Below, piece after piece: positions 8,354-16,192 of a stretch of 64,000 nucleotides of DNA. The notes under the pieces were generated by a model that saw only the letters and a program-made list of their open reading frames with translations, did not search any database and was not told the origin of the DNA. The stretch covers positions 124,001 through 188,000 of the forward strand of contig NZ_FMCS01000011.1 in the NCBI RefSeq assembly GCF_900091435.1, read 5' to 3'. Both the position numbers and the translations under genes were made by a program. Source of the stretch: Micromonospora chaiyaphumensis (GTDB lineage: Bacteria; Actinomycetota; Actinomycetes; Mycobacteriales; Micromonosporaceae). Each line of letters starts with the position of its first letter. Position 1 is the stretch's first letter.

Positions 8354-9215
8354 CCGCCTGACGCGCGGCGGGGGTCGGCTCGTCCGGCCCCCGCCGTCGC
8401 CGTCGGCGCACGCCGGCCGCCAGCAGCAGCACCAGGACGGCCGCCAGCAGCGCCGGACCGGCCGTGTCGACCGCGTGGACGAGCGCCTGCTGCACGCGGG
8501 CGGCGGCGCGCACGACCGGGTCGCCGAAGGCGTCGTGACGGCCCCGGGCGAGGCGCACCTCGTACCAGCCGTACCAGGCGACGTAGCCGCCCGCGACCAG
8601 CAGCACCAGGCCGCTGAGGCGGGGCACCCACGCGCCGGCGCCGCGCAGCCGGGCCACCAGCCGGCCGCGCACCAACGCCACGCCGAGCGCGGCCACCCCG
8701 ACCACCAGACCCATTCCGAGCGCGTACGCGCCGAAGAGCGCCAGCCCGCGTAGCGTCGAGCCGGCCCGCAGGCTGGTCACCACGATCGCCAGGAACGGCG
8801 CGATGGAGCAGGTCAGCGAGGTGAGCGCGTACGCCGCCCCGAACAGGACCATGCCCGGCCAGGTGCCGGTGAGCCGGGGCGCCCGGGCGAACGGGCGCGG
8901 GGCGGGCAGCCGCCGGCCGGCGAGCAGCCAGCAGCCGGCCAGCGCCAGCAGCACGCCGAGGGTCACGGTGAGCCAGGGCAGCCGGGGGCGCAGCCAGTCG
9001 GCCAGCGGCGCGACGGCCAGCCCGAAGGCGCCGAAGACCAGCGCGTACCCGAGCGTCAGCCCGGCCGTGGCGGTGAGCGCGCGGCCGACCGCGCCGCGGC
9101 CCTCGGCGGGGCCGGCGACCAGCAGCGACAGGTACGCGGGCAGCATGGCGAAGCCGCACGGGTTGACCGCGGCGAGCATGCCCGCGGTCAGCGCGAGCAG
9201 CAGCCCGCCGGTCAT
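8337..9215 (-). CDS. CcdA/DsbD-like thiol-reductant transporter
   Basis: This 292-residue integral membrane protein has about six hydrophobic segments, the N-terminal motif NPCGFAMLPAYLSLLV with C20, and a second cysteine in SLTCSIAPFLAIV. These are the paired redox cysteines of CcdA-type proteins, which pass reducing equivalents across the membrane to thioredoxin-like partners. A last membrane helix and an Arg-rich tail end the protein. Its start overlaps the stop of the TlpA-like gene by four bases (ATGA), a strong sign of coupled translation and of a working pair. Confidence 0.9.
   Translation of the reverse strand: MTGGLLLALTAGMLAAVNPCGFAMLPAYLSLLVAGPAEGRGAVGRALTATAGLTLGYALVFGAFGLAVAPLADWLRPRLPWLTVTLGVLLALAGCWLLAGRRLPAPRPFARAPRLTGTWPGMVLFGAAYALTSLTCSIAPFLAIVVTSLRAGSTLRGLALFGAYALGMGLVVGVAALGVALVRGRLVARLRGAGAWVPRLSGLVLLVAGGYVAWYGWYEVRLARGRHDAFGDPVVRAAARVQQALVHAVDTAGPALLAAVLVLLLAAGVRRRRRRGPDEPTPAARQAVSGPG
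8366..8396 (+). terminator. probable serS terminator inside the convergent gene
   Basis: CGGCGGGGG at 8366-8374 pairs with CCCCCGCCG at 8388-8396, 12 bases after the serS stop. It lies in the coding region of the opposite-strand gene. There is no U-tract, which is common in high-GC hairpins of this kind. Confidence 0.45.
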
Positions 9216-9787
9216 CCCCGGGCCAGCGCGTCGACCTGCCGGGTCAGCGACTCCCCGTCCAGGAAGCCCTGGTGGACCACCCGGCCGTCGCGGTCGACGA
9301 CCACGAAGGTGCTCTGCTCGACCACCTCGAACCGCCGCCACAGCACGCCGGAGCGGTCGTCGAGCTGCGGGGTGCCGGCCAGCTCGAACTCGCTGACGAA
9401 CTCCTTCATGGCCTTCTGCTCGCCCAGCCCGGCCACGCCGACGATCGGCACGGTGTCCCGGTATTTCGGGGCGATCTCGGCGACCGTCCACGCCTGGCTG
9501 GCGCAGGTGGCGCACCAGGGCGCCCAGAACCAGAGCACCACCGGCTTCCCGGCCAGGGCGGCGGCGCTGAACGCCGTACCGTCCAGGGTCTTCGCCGTGA
9601 ACGACAGCGTCTCCGGCACCCGGGCCGGGACCACCGGGGCGGCCGGCGACGCGGAGGCGGACGGGGCGGGGGCCACCGCGCCGACCGGGGTGGCCCGCTC
9701 CGGCCCGACCGCGCAGGACACCGCGCCGGGCAGCGTGGCGGCCAGCACGGCGGCGGCGAGCAGGCGGCGGGCGGTACGTGGGCGCAT
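9212..9787 (-). CDS. TlpA-like thioredoxin, probable lipoprotein
   Basis: This 191-residue protein has an exported N-terminus ending GAVSC25, a plausible but weak lipobox. A Pro/Ala linker follows, then a thioredoxin fold with WFWAPWC92-A-T-C95. It is the TlpA/ResA type, which reduces cysteines outside the membrane. The CcdA-like partner downstream overlaps by four bases and would supply electrons. The upstream neighbour is the NuoF-like gene 21 bp away, so all four genes probably form one operon. Confidence 0.88.
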   Translation of the reverse strand: MRPRTARRLLAAAVLAATLPGAVSCAVGPERATPVGAVAPAPSASASPAAPVVPARVPETLSFTAKTLDGTAFSAAALAGKPVVLWFWAPWCATCASQAWTVAEIAPKYRDTVPIVGVAGLGEQKAMKEFVSEFELAGTPQLDDRSGVLWRRFEVVEQSTFVVVDRDGRVVHQGFLDGESLTRQVDALARG

Positions 9788-9808
9788 CCGCGTCTCCTCC
9801 GGGTTGGG

Positions 9809-11275
9809 CTACTCGGCCTTGACCAGCCGGAGCGCGAGTTCGGGACAGACCTTGACCGCCTTGAGCGCGCCCTCCCGCAGCCAGGTCGGCACCGGGGTGG
9901 CGGGGAAGGCGGGGTAACCGTTGCCATCGAGCCGGATGAAGTCCGGGACCACGTGGGCGCAGAGGCCGTGCCCGTCGCAGCGGGACCAGTCGAGGGTGAG
10001 CTTGCGCGGGTTGGCGTCGGGCGCGCCCGGCAGGCCCATGACGCCCTTGACCCGCTTGCCGCAGCCCTCGCCGGTGGCGTGCAGCCGCAGATCCTCGGCG
10101 AACACCTCCATGGCGGACAGCGCGAACCGGGCGGTGCCGTCGGGGTGGCTGCACGCGCCGCGCCCCTTCACGTCGCCGGCCGCCGCGCGAACCACCTCGA
10201 TGGGGGCGCTGCCGGAGACCGCCAGGTCGACGGCGCGGGCCAGGTCGGGCAGGCCCATCTTGCACGGGCCGCACTGCCCGGCGGACTCGCCGGCCAGGTA
10301 GCGGACCACCTGGGCGGCCTCGCCGAGCGGGCAGGTGTCCCGGGCCAGCGGGACGATGATGCCGGCGCCGAGCGTCCCGCCCACCGCGACCAGCCCCTTG
10401 CGGGAGACCTCGGCCCGGTCGGCCGCCTCCGGAGTTATCCACTTGCCGTGGTAGCCGCCCATCAGGATGCCCGGCCCCTCGGGCACCTCGCAGAGCTCCA
10501 GGATCTCCCGCAGCGGGGTGCCGGCCGCGCACTCGACCACGGCGGGCCGCTTGGCCGCACCGGTGACGGTGAGCAGCACGGTGCCCGGCTCGTCATCGGT
10601 GCCGAGCGCCGCGTACTCGTACGGGCCGATCCGGGCGGCGACCGCGAGCTGGGCGTACGTCTCGGCGTTGGAGAGCAGGGTGGGCAGCCCGCCCACCCCC
10701 GAGTCGCTGGAGCGCTTCTTCGTGCCGGGCGGGATGTGCGGCAGCCCGTTGATCCCGTTGACCAGGGCGCCGCCCTCGCCGGAGATGAACCGGTGCGGCA
10801 CGGTGACGATGGTGGTCGGCACCGGCATCCGGCGCTCCTGCAACGCCTCGGTGAGCGACGGCCGGCCGACTTCGTCGTCGGCCACCCCGATCACGATCTC
10901 CTCGGCGTCCAGCGCGTACGCGGCCAGCGCGGCACCGTCCAGGATGAGGTGCGGGGCCCGGGTGAGCAGCACCTTGTCCTTCCAGCTCGCCGGCTCCCCC
11001 TCGCTGGCGTTGACCACCACCACGGCGGCGAGGTCCTGCCGTTCGCAGGACTCCAGCACGGCGCGCAGCTTGCGGGCGAACGGGAAGCCGGCCCCGCCCT
11101 TGCCCTTGAGGTCGATCGCCTCGGCGAGCCGAAGCAGGGCGGCCGGCTCCATCGGCCCGATCGGGCCGTGCACCTCCTCGTGTGCCAGCAGGTCGAGCCG
11201 GCCGAACTCGGCGAAGCCGGCGGTGAGCCGGGGCTCGCCGACGCAGGCCACCGGCGGCACGGTCGTCCGCATCAC
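9809..11275 (-). CDS. NuoF-like flavoprotein with C-terminal ferredoxin domain
   Basis: This 488-residue protein resembles the NADH-binding subunit of complex I: LKGKGGAGFPFARK near 57-70 and VVVVNASEGEPASWKD for FMN/NADH binding, an SLBB-like middle, and an iron-sulfur part with ESAGQCGPCKMG and GRGACSHPDG. The last about 65 residues add a small ferredoxin with C-DGHGL-C and KVCPEL, a pattern suiting a 3Fe-4S cluster. No other complex I subunits are nearby. The stop of the cytochrome-b-like gene overlaps its start by four bases, so electrons may pass from NAD(P)H or a ferredoxin towards that membrane protein. This flow is inference. Confidence 0.85.
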   Translation of the reverse strand: MMRTTVPPVACVGEPRLTAGFAEFGRLDLLAHEEVHGPIGPMEPAALLRLAEAIDLKGKGGAGFPFARKLRAVLESCERQDLAAVVVVNASEGEPASWKDKVLLTRAPHLILDGAALAAYALDAEEIVIGVADDEVGRPSLTEALQERRMPVPTTIVTVPHRFISGEGGALVNGINGLPHIPPGTKKRSSDSGVGGLPTLLSNAETYAQLAVAARIGPYEYAALGTDDEPGTVLLTVTGAAKRPAVVECAAGTPLREILELCEVPEGPGILMGGYHGKWITPEAADRAEVSRKGLVAVGGTLGAGIIVPLARDTCPLGEAAQVVRYLAGESAGQCGPCKMGLPDLARAVDLAVSGSAPIEVVRAAAGDVKGRGACSHPDGTARFALSAMEVFAEDLRLHATGEGCGKRVKGVMGLPGAPDANPRKLTLDWSRCDGHGLCAHVVPDFIRLDGNGYPAFPATPVPTWLREGALKAVKVCPELALRLVKAE

Positions 11276-12846
11276 TTGGCCTCACCCCGCAGCCCGGCCC
11301 AGTACGCGCCGTCCACGGCGTCGGCGTTGGCCCGCTTGCGCCGGCTCGACCGGCTCTCGCCGGAGGCCCGCATGGCCCGCCGGGAGGCAAGGTCGACAAG
11401 GGTCGGGGTGTCGTCGATGAAGGCGTCGTCGGGGGCGTAGCGGGCCGGCGGGCGCCAGTAGTCCGGCTCCTCCGGCAGGTCCTCCTCGGCGCTGTGCCGG
11501 CCGCTGCCGCTGCGCGGCGCCGAGGAGATCGGGCTGCCCGAGATCGGACCGGCCGAGATCGGCTCGCCGGAGACCGGCCGGCTCTCCCAGCGGCTGGGGC
11601 TGTCCCACGGCTCCTCCGGCTCGTCGCTCCGGCGGGGCGGGGCCGAGTAGCGGGCGACCTCCGCCGGAGTGGAGTAGCGGGTGCCGGTGTCCGGCGGGGC
11701 CGAGTGCCGGCCCTCGCTCTCCGGCGGGGCCGAGTAGCCGGCGTCGGCGTCCACGCGGGAGCGGCGCGTGGGCCGCTCCTCCTCGTCCCGGTAACGGCGG
11801 CCGGTCCGCTCGTCGTCGCGGCGCCGGGCGGCCGGCGCGGGCTCCGCGCCCCGCCGCCGGGCCGGGGAGACCGGCGCCTCGGCGCGCCGCCGGCTGGCCG
11901 TCGCGCGGACCGGCTCGCGCAGCGTTCCGGGCTCCGGCACCACGGGTACGGCGAAGCGCTCGGGATCGCGCCGCCGGGCGGTGCCGGCCGGTGCCGTCCA
12001 GGTGGCGGTGGCCTCGGCCCAGCGACCCTCGCGGCCCCGGCTGTCCTCCTTGCCGGCGGCCCGGCGCCGGGTCAGGCCGGCGAGCAGGCCGGTGCGCTCC
12101 TCCCCCTTGCCGGCCATCGCCTGGTTCAGCGCGGCGGCCTGGTGCTGCTCCCGGCTGCGCTTGCCGAGGTGGACGGAGAGGCGGACCAGCAGCGCCACCA
12201 CGACGAGCAGCACGCAGGCCAGGTAGCTCAGCACCACCCAGGTCTTCGCGGCGCGGCCCGCGTTCAGCCCGTGGACCAGCGCGAACGGCCAGGAGACGTA
12301 CGCCATGGAGTGCAGCGCCCGCCACATCCACCGCGGACCGACGCCGGCGAACCGGACCCGGACGATGCCGGTCCAGAGCACGCCGACCATCAGCAGCGCG
12401 GCCACGGTGCCCAGCCCGACGTAGAGGCCCCGGCCGGCGACGAACGGCACCAGCGCGTCGGTGGGCCCGGCCCGGCCGATGGCGACCTTGGTGAGCACGT
12501 GGCAGACCAGCCCGGCCACGCCGAGGATGCCGGTGGCCCGGTGCGCCGACTGGAGCAGCACCCGGTGCCGGATGAGCAGCACCAGCCGGTCGGTGGCGAG
12601 CAGGCCCAGCATGACGGTGAGGCTGAGCGAGACCAGGGCGACCACCCCGGCGAAGAACTCGGTGAAGAAGAATCCGTACGTGTACATGACGGTGCCGGCG
12701 CCGGCCAGTTCGAGGCCGGCCCACGCGACGGCGAGCGCGGACGCGGTGAGCGCCACCATCGCGGATCTCGACATCGTCCGGGCACCACGGCTGCTGGTGG
12801 TGGTCCGGACGGTCGTCGCCTTCTCGTTCTGCTGTGCCCGGGCCAT
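11272..12846 (-). CDS. cytochrome-b/ferric-reductase-like membrane protein with long disordered tail
   Basis: With the start at ATG 12846, chosen for its GAGGAG ribosome site, the protein has 524 residues. About six membrane helices occupy the first 230 residues. Histidines suited to heme binding occur in SAHRATG, VCHVLTK, LHSMAYVSW and LVHGLNA. The remaining nearly 300 residues are rich in Arg, Ser, Pro and Glu with repeated RYSAPP-like and GPISGSPISS-like units, and are predicted disordered. The frame stays open upstream to 13110 with an ATG at 13017, but that one lacks a ribosome site. It is first in the redox operon. The exact heme count and acceptor are unknown. Confidence 0.8.
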   Translation of the reverse strand: MARAQQNEKATTVRTTTSSRGARTMSRSAMVALTASALAVAWAGLELAGAGTVMYTYGFFFTEFFAGVVALVSLSLTVMLGLLATDRLVLLIRHRVLLQSAHRATGILGVAGLVCHVLTKVAIGRAGPTDALVPFVAGRGLYVGLGTVAALLMVGVLWTGIVRVRFAGVGPRWMWRALHSMAYVSWPFALVHGLNAGRAAKTWVVLSYLACVLLVVVALLVRLSVHLGKRSREQHQAAALNQAMAGKGEERTGLLAGLTRRRAAGKEDSRGREGRWAEATATWTAPAGTARRRDPERFAVPVVPEPGTLREPVRATASRRRAEAPVSPARRRGAEPAPAARRRDDERTGRRYRDEEERPTRRSRVDADAGYSAPPESEGRHSAPPDTGTRYSTPAEVARYSAPPRRSDEPEEPWDSPSRWESRPVSGEPISAGPISGSPISSAPRSGSGRHSAEEDLPEEPDYWRPPARYAPDDAFIDDTPTLVDLASRRAMRASGESRSSRRKRANADAVDGAYWAGLRGEAK

Positions 12847-13020
12847 CTGCTCCTCGATCGTCTCGCGGCGGCGCACCCACCGGCCGACCCTGCTCCCCCC
12901 TCCAGTACGGACGGACGGCACGGGCGGATCACCTCCGGTGGCGAATTTCTCGGCCGATCCGTCGAACCGTCCGGACCCGGGGCGCGTGTAGCGCCTGTCG
13001 AAACGACGTATGTCCATGCG

Positions 13021-13050
13021 TTGACATTTCTTGCAACACGCTTGTAACCT
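13021..13050 (+). promoter_or_regulatory. probable amylase promoter
   Basis: TTGACA at 13021-13026 and TAACCT at 13045-13050 are 18 bp apart, a good vegetative (sigma-HrdB-like) promoter. The amylase ATG lies 78 bp after the -10 box. Confidence 0.7.
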
Positions 13051-13078
13051 TGCCGAAAATTTCAGGCCTACTTGCAAG
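13030..13078 (+). promoter_or_regulatory. MalR/LacI-type CTTG-repeat operators
   Basis: CTTG repeats begin at 13030 (CTTGCAA), 13041 (CTTGTAA), 13049 (CTTGCC) and 13071 (CTTGCAAG, palindromic). Two lie within the promoter spacer and -10 box. Direct CTTGCAG/CTTGAAA repeats are the known targets of the Streptomyces maltose regulator MalR/Reg1 in amylase and mal promoters. Control by maltose or maltodextrin and by a LacI-type repressor encoded elsewhere is therefore likely. Confidence 0.65.
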
Positions 13079-13128
13079 AACTCGGCACCTACGCCTCCCC
13101 CGCACCGCACACCCCCTCAGGAGTCCCG

Positions 13129-14574
13129 ATGCATCGACGCCGATGCCGTGCGGCGGCCCTCGCCCTGGGCCTGGCCGCCGGCCTGCTCGTCCCGACCACC
13201 GTGGCGGCACCCCCGGTCGCCGCGGCCACCCCCGGCAGCAAGAAGGTCATCGTCCAACTCTTCGAGTGGAACTGGGCCTCGGTGGCCAGCGAGTGCACCG
13301 GCACGCTCGGCCCGAAGGGCTACGGCTACGTCCAGGTGTCCCCGCCGCAGGAGCACGTCCGGGGCAACCAGTGGTGGGTGGCCTACCAGCCGGTGAGCTA
13401 CCGGATCGAGTCCCGCAAGGGCACCCGCGTCCAGTTCCAGTCGATGGTGAACACCTGCCACAACGCCGGCGTGAAGGTGATCGTCGACGCCGTGGTCAAC
13501 CACATGTCCGGCCAGGACAACGGCGGCACCGGGTGGGCCGGCAGCACCTTCGGCCACTACGACTACCCGGGCACCTACTCCAGCCAGGACTTCCACTACT
13601 GCGGCCGCAACGGCAACAACGACATCGCCAACTACGGCGACCGGTACGAGGTGCAGAACTGCGAACTGGTCAACCTCGCCGACCTGAAGACCGAGTCGGA
13701 CTATGTGCGCGGCCGGCTCGCCGCGTACCTCAACGACCTGCTCTCGCTGGGCGTCGACGGCTTCCGGCTGGACGCCAGCAAGCACATGCCGGCCGCCGAC
13801 ATCGCCAACATCCGGAGCCGCCTGTCCCGCTCGGCGTACCTGGTGCAGGAGGTCATCTACGGCGCCGGCGAGCCGATCCAGCCGACCGAGTACACCGGCA
13901 ACGGCGACGTCCACGAGTTCCGCTACGGCAAGGACCTGGCCCGGATGTTCAACAGCGAGCGGCTGGCGTACCTGCGGAACTTCGGCGAGTCCTGGGGTTA
14001 CCTGCCCGGCGGCTCGGCGGTGGTCTTCACCGACAACCACGACACCCAGCGCGACGGTGGCGTCCTGACCTACCGCGACCGCGGCGAGTACGCCCTCGCG
14101 AACGCCTTCATGCTCGCCTGGCCGTACGGCACGCCGGCGGTGATGTCGAGCTACACCTTCAGCAACAAGGACCAGGGCCCACCCTCGGACGCCAGCAACC
14201 GGACGTCGAACACCACCTGCTACTCCGGCTGGGAGTGCGAGCACCGCTGGCCGGTGATCGCCAACATGGTCGGCTTCGCCAACGCCACCCAGGGCGCCGG
14301 CGTCGCCAACTGGTACGACAACGGGTGGCAGCACATCGCGTTCAGCCGGGCCGGCAAGGGCTACCTCACCATCAACGACGAGGACTTCGCGATCAGCGGC
14401 CGCTCCTACTACACGGGCCTGCCGGCCGGCCGCTACTGCGACGTCATCCACGGCACCGTCAGCAACGGCTCGTGCAGCGGCCCGGTGATCACCGTGGACG
14501 CCAACGGATGGTTCCCCGCCACCGTCAACGCGCACGACGCGATCGCCATCCACATCGGCGCGAAGCTGCCCTGA
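13129..14574 (+). CDS. secreted GH13 alpha-amylase
   Basis: This endo-acting enzyme should cut alpha-1,4 links of starch outside the cell. Of 481 residues the first about 34 form a signal peptide (MHRRRCR, hydrophobic core, AAAT). GH13 motifs are clear: VDAVVNH, GFRLDASKH with nucleophile D215, QEVIYGAGE with acid/base E241, and FTDNHDTQ with D302. After the barrel only the domain C beta-sheet follows; no CBM20 starch-binding module is present. The length and style match compact actinomycete amylases. The ATG at 13129 has CAGGAG upstream. CTTG repeats in front suggest maltose control. Confidence 0.95.
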   Translation: MHRRRCRAAALALGLAAGLLVPTTVAAPPVAAATPGSKKVIVQLFEWNWASVASECTGTLGPKGYGYVQVSPPQEHVRGNQWWVAYQPVSYRIESRKGTRVQFQSMVNTCHNAGVKVIVDAVVNHMSGQDNGGTGWAGSTFGHYDYPGTYSSQDFHYCGRNGNNDIANYGDRYEVQNCELVNLADLKTESDYVRGRLAAYLNDLLSLGVDGFRLDASKHMPAADIANIRSRLSRSAYLVQEVIYGAGEPIQPTEYTGNGDVHEFRYGKDLARMFNSERLAYLRNFGESWGYLPGGSAVVFTDNHDTQRDGGVLTYRDRGEYALANAFMLAWPYGTPAVMSSYTFSNKDQGPPSDASNRTSNTTCYSGWECEHRWPVIANMVGFANATQGAGVANWYDNGWQHIAFSRAGKGYLTINDEDFAISGRSYYTGLPAGRYCDVIHGTVSNGSCSGPVITVDANGWFPATVNAHDAIAIHIGAKLP

Positions 14575-14587
14575 CCAGGGACGACAC

Positions 14588-14624
14588 CGGCCCCCGGCGC
14601 CACCGTTTCGCGGCCCGGGGGCCG
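14588..14624 (+). terminator. probable terminator after the amylase gene
   Basis: CGGCCCCCGG at 14588-14597 pairs perfectly with CCGGGGGCCG at 14615-14624, 13 bases after the stop codon. Confidence 0.6.
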
Positions 14625-14647
14625 TTCGCCCGATTACAGTATCGATC

Positions 14648-15562
14648 GTGCTGTTTGACCGATTGTTCTCGCGGTGGACGTTCGGCTGGCTGCTCGCCGC
14701 GGTCGGCGTACCGGTGCTGCTGGCGGCTGCGCTGCTGGTCGGGCGGACCCTCACCGCCGGCCCGGCCCCGGCGCCGGTCGCCGCCGCACCCACGGCGGCG
14801 CTTCCGCCCGCCCCGGAGGAGCCGGTCCCGTCCCCCGAGGAGTCCGTGCCGCCCGCCGCACCCGCCCCGGACGACCTGCCGGTGGTCACCTACGACCCGG
14901 CGCCCGGTGGCTTCCCCGCCGACCCCGGCACGGCCGACACCCGGCCACTGGCCGAGGGGCTCACGCCCATCCGGGAGGTGGCCGCGTACGACGCGCCCGG
15001 GGGCCGGCCGCTGGCCTTCCTCGCCCCCACCATCAGCGGCGTCGAGCTGACCGTGCCGATCGTCGAGCGGCGGATGGGCTGGACCGCCGTCCTGCTGCCC
15101 TCGGCCAACCGGCGCATCGCCTGGCTGCCGGCCGGCGGCTGGAACACCGTCGCCCTGCGCGACCAGGTCGTGGTGGAGCGCCGCCCGCACCGGCTCACCT
15201 GGTACCGGGACGGCCGCGCGGTGCGCTCCTGGGAGGTCAGCCTCGGCGCGCCCGGCCAGTCGACGCCGCTCGGCCGCACCTTCGTGCTGGGCCGCACCCC
15301 GCCCCCGCAGGACGTCTACGGCGGCGTGGACATCTTCGCCCTCGGCGCGATCCCCGACGACCCGGACGCGGTGCCGACCGGGCTGCGCGGCGCCCACATC
15401 GGACTGCACAGCTGGTACACCGACGACACGCTCGGGAAGAACGTCACCAACGGCTGCATCCGGCTCACCCGCAGCGGGCAGCGGCAGCTCCTCGCCGAGC
15501 TGCGGCCCGGCACGGCGGTCGTGGTCGTGGACCAGCTCCCGGCCCCGCCGGCCACCGCCTGA
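14648..15562 (+). CDS. L,D-transpeptidase (YkuD domain), membrane-anchored
   Basis: This 304-residue protein starts at GTG 14648. An N-terminal membrane helix (LAAVGVPVLLAAALLVG) is followed by a Pro/Ala/Glu linker, an SH3-like middle and a C-terminal YkuD domain. The active-site block has HIGLHSWYTD then TNGCIRLT with C270 as the nucleophile. Such enzymes form 3-3 links in peptidoglycan outside the membrane. The serine usually seen in the S-x-G-C motif is replaced by threonine-asparagine (T-N-G-C), a variation also seen in some actinobacterial members. It stands alone between the amylase and a convergent response-regulator gene. Confidence 0.9.
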   Translation: MLFDRLFSRWTFGWLLAAVGVPVLLAAALLVGRTLTAGPAPAPVAAAPTAALPPAPEEPVPSPEESVPPAAPAPDDLPVVTYDPAPGGFPADPGTADTRPLAEGLTPIREVAAYDAPGGRPLAFLAPTISGVELTVPIVERRMGWTAVLLPSANRRIAWLPAGGWNTVALRDQVVVERRPHRLTWYRDGRAVRSWEVSLGAPGQSTPLGRTFVLGRTPPPQDVYGGVDIFALGAIPDDPDAVPTGLRGAHIGLHSWYTDDTLGKNVTNGCIRLTRSGQRQLLAELRPGTAVVVVDQLPAPPATA

Positions 15563-15568
15563 GCCGGC

Positions 15569-16192
15569 TCAGTCGCCGAGCAGCCAGCCGTTCTCCTCGG
15601 CCACCCGCACGGCGTCGGCCCGGTTGCGGGCGCCGGTCTTGCCGATCGCCGCCGACAGGTGGTTGCGCACCGTCCCCTCGGACAGGTGCAGTGTGGCAGC
15701 CAGCTCCGCCACCGTGCCGCCGCCCCGGGCCGTACGCAGCACCTCGGTCTCCCGGTCGGTGAGCGGGCTCGGCCCGGTGGCCAGCGTCTCCGCGGCGAGC
15801 GTCGGGTCGACCACCCGCAGCCCGGCGTGCACCCGGCGGACCGCGTCGGCGAGCTGCCGGGCCGGGGTGTCCTTGACCACGAAGCCGTTCGCGCCCGCCT
15901 CCATGGCCCGCCGCAGGTAACCGGGCCGGCCGAAGGTGGTCACCACCAGCACCCGGCAGCCGGGCAGCGCGGCCCGCAGCGCCGCGGCCGCCGCAACCCC
16001 GTCGAGGCCGGGCATCTCCACGTCGAGCAGGGCCACGTCCGGCCGGCTACGCAGCGCCTCCGGCACCACCTCGTCGCCCCGGCCCACCTCGGCCACCACG
16101 GTCAGGTCCGGCTCCAGCGAGAGCAGCGCGGCGAGCGCGCCCCGGACCAGCGCCTGGTCGTCCGCGAGCAGCAGCCGGATCGGCTCGGTCAT
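15569..16192 (-). CDS. NarL/LuxR-type response regulator
   Basis: This 207-residue protein has a receiver domain with acidic pair D11-D12, phospho-acceptor D57 in LLDVEMPG and lysine in VVKDTPA. A LuxR helix-turn-helix follows (LTDRETEVLRTARGG, VAELAATLHLSEGTVRNH). It is coupled to the histidine kinase gene by a four-base overlap and probably controls the ABC transporter encoded upstream in the same unit, as in many actinobacterial ABC/two-component clusters. Confidence 0.93.
   Translation of the reverse strand: MTEPIRLLLADDQALVRGALAALLSLEPDLTVVAEVGRGDEVVPEALRSRPDVALLDVEMPGLDGVAAAAALRAALPGCRVLVVTTFGRPGYLRRAMEAGANGFVVKDTPARQLADAVRRVHAGLRVVDPTLAAETLATGPSPLTDRETEVLRTARGGGTVAELAATLHLSEGTVRNHLSAAIGKTGARNRADAVRVAEENGWLLGD

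Noticed and set aside
9809..11275. Subunit of respiratory complex I
   Set aside because: No other nuo genes are near, and the C-terminal ferredoxin fusion and the cytochrome-b-like partner differ from the nuo operon.
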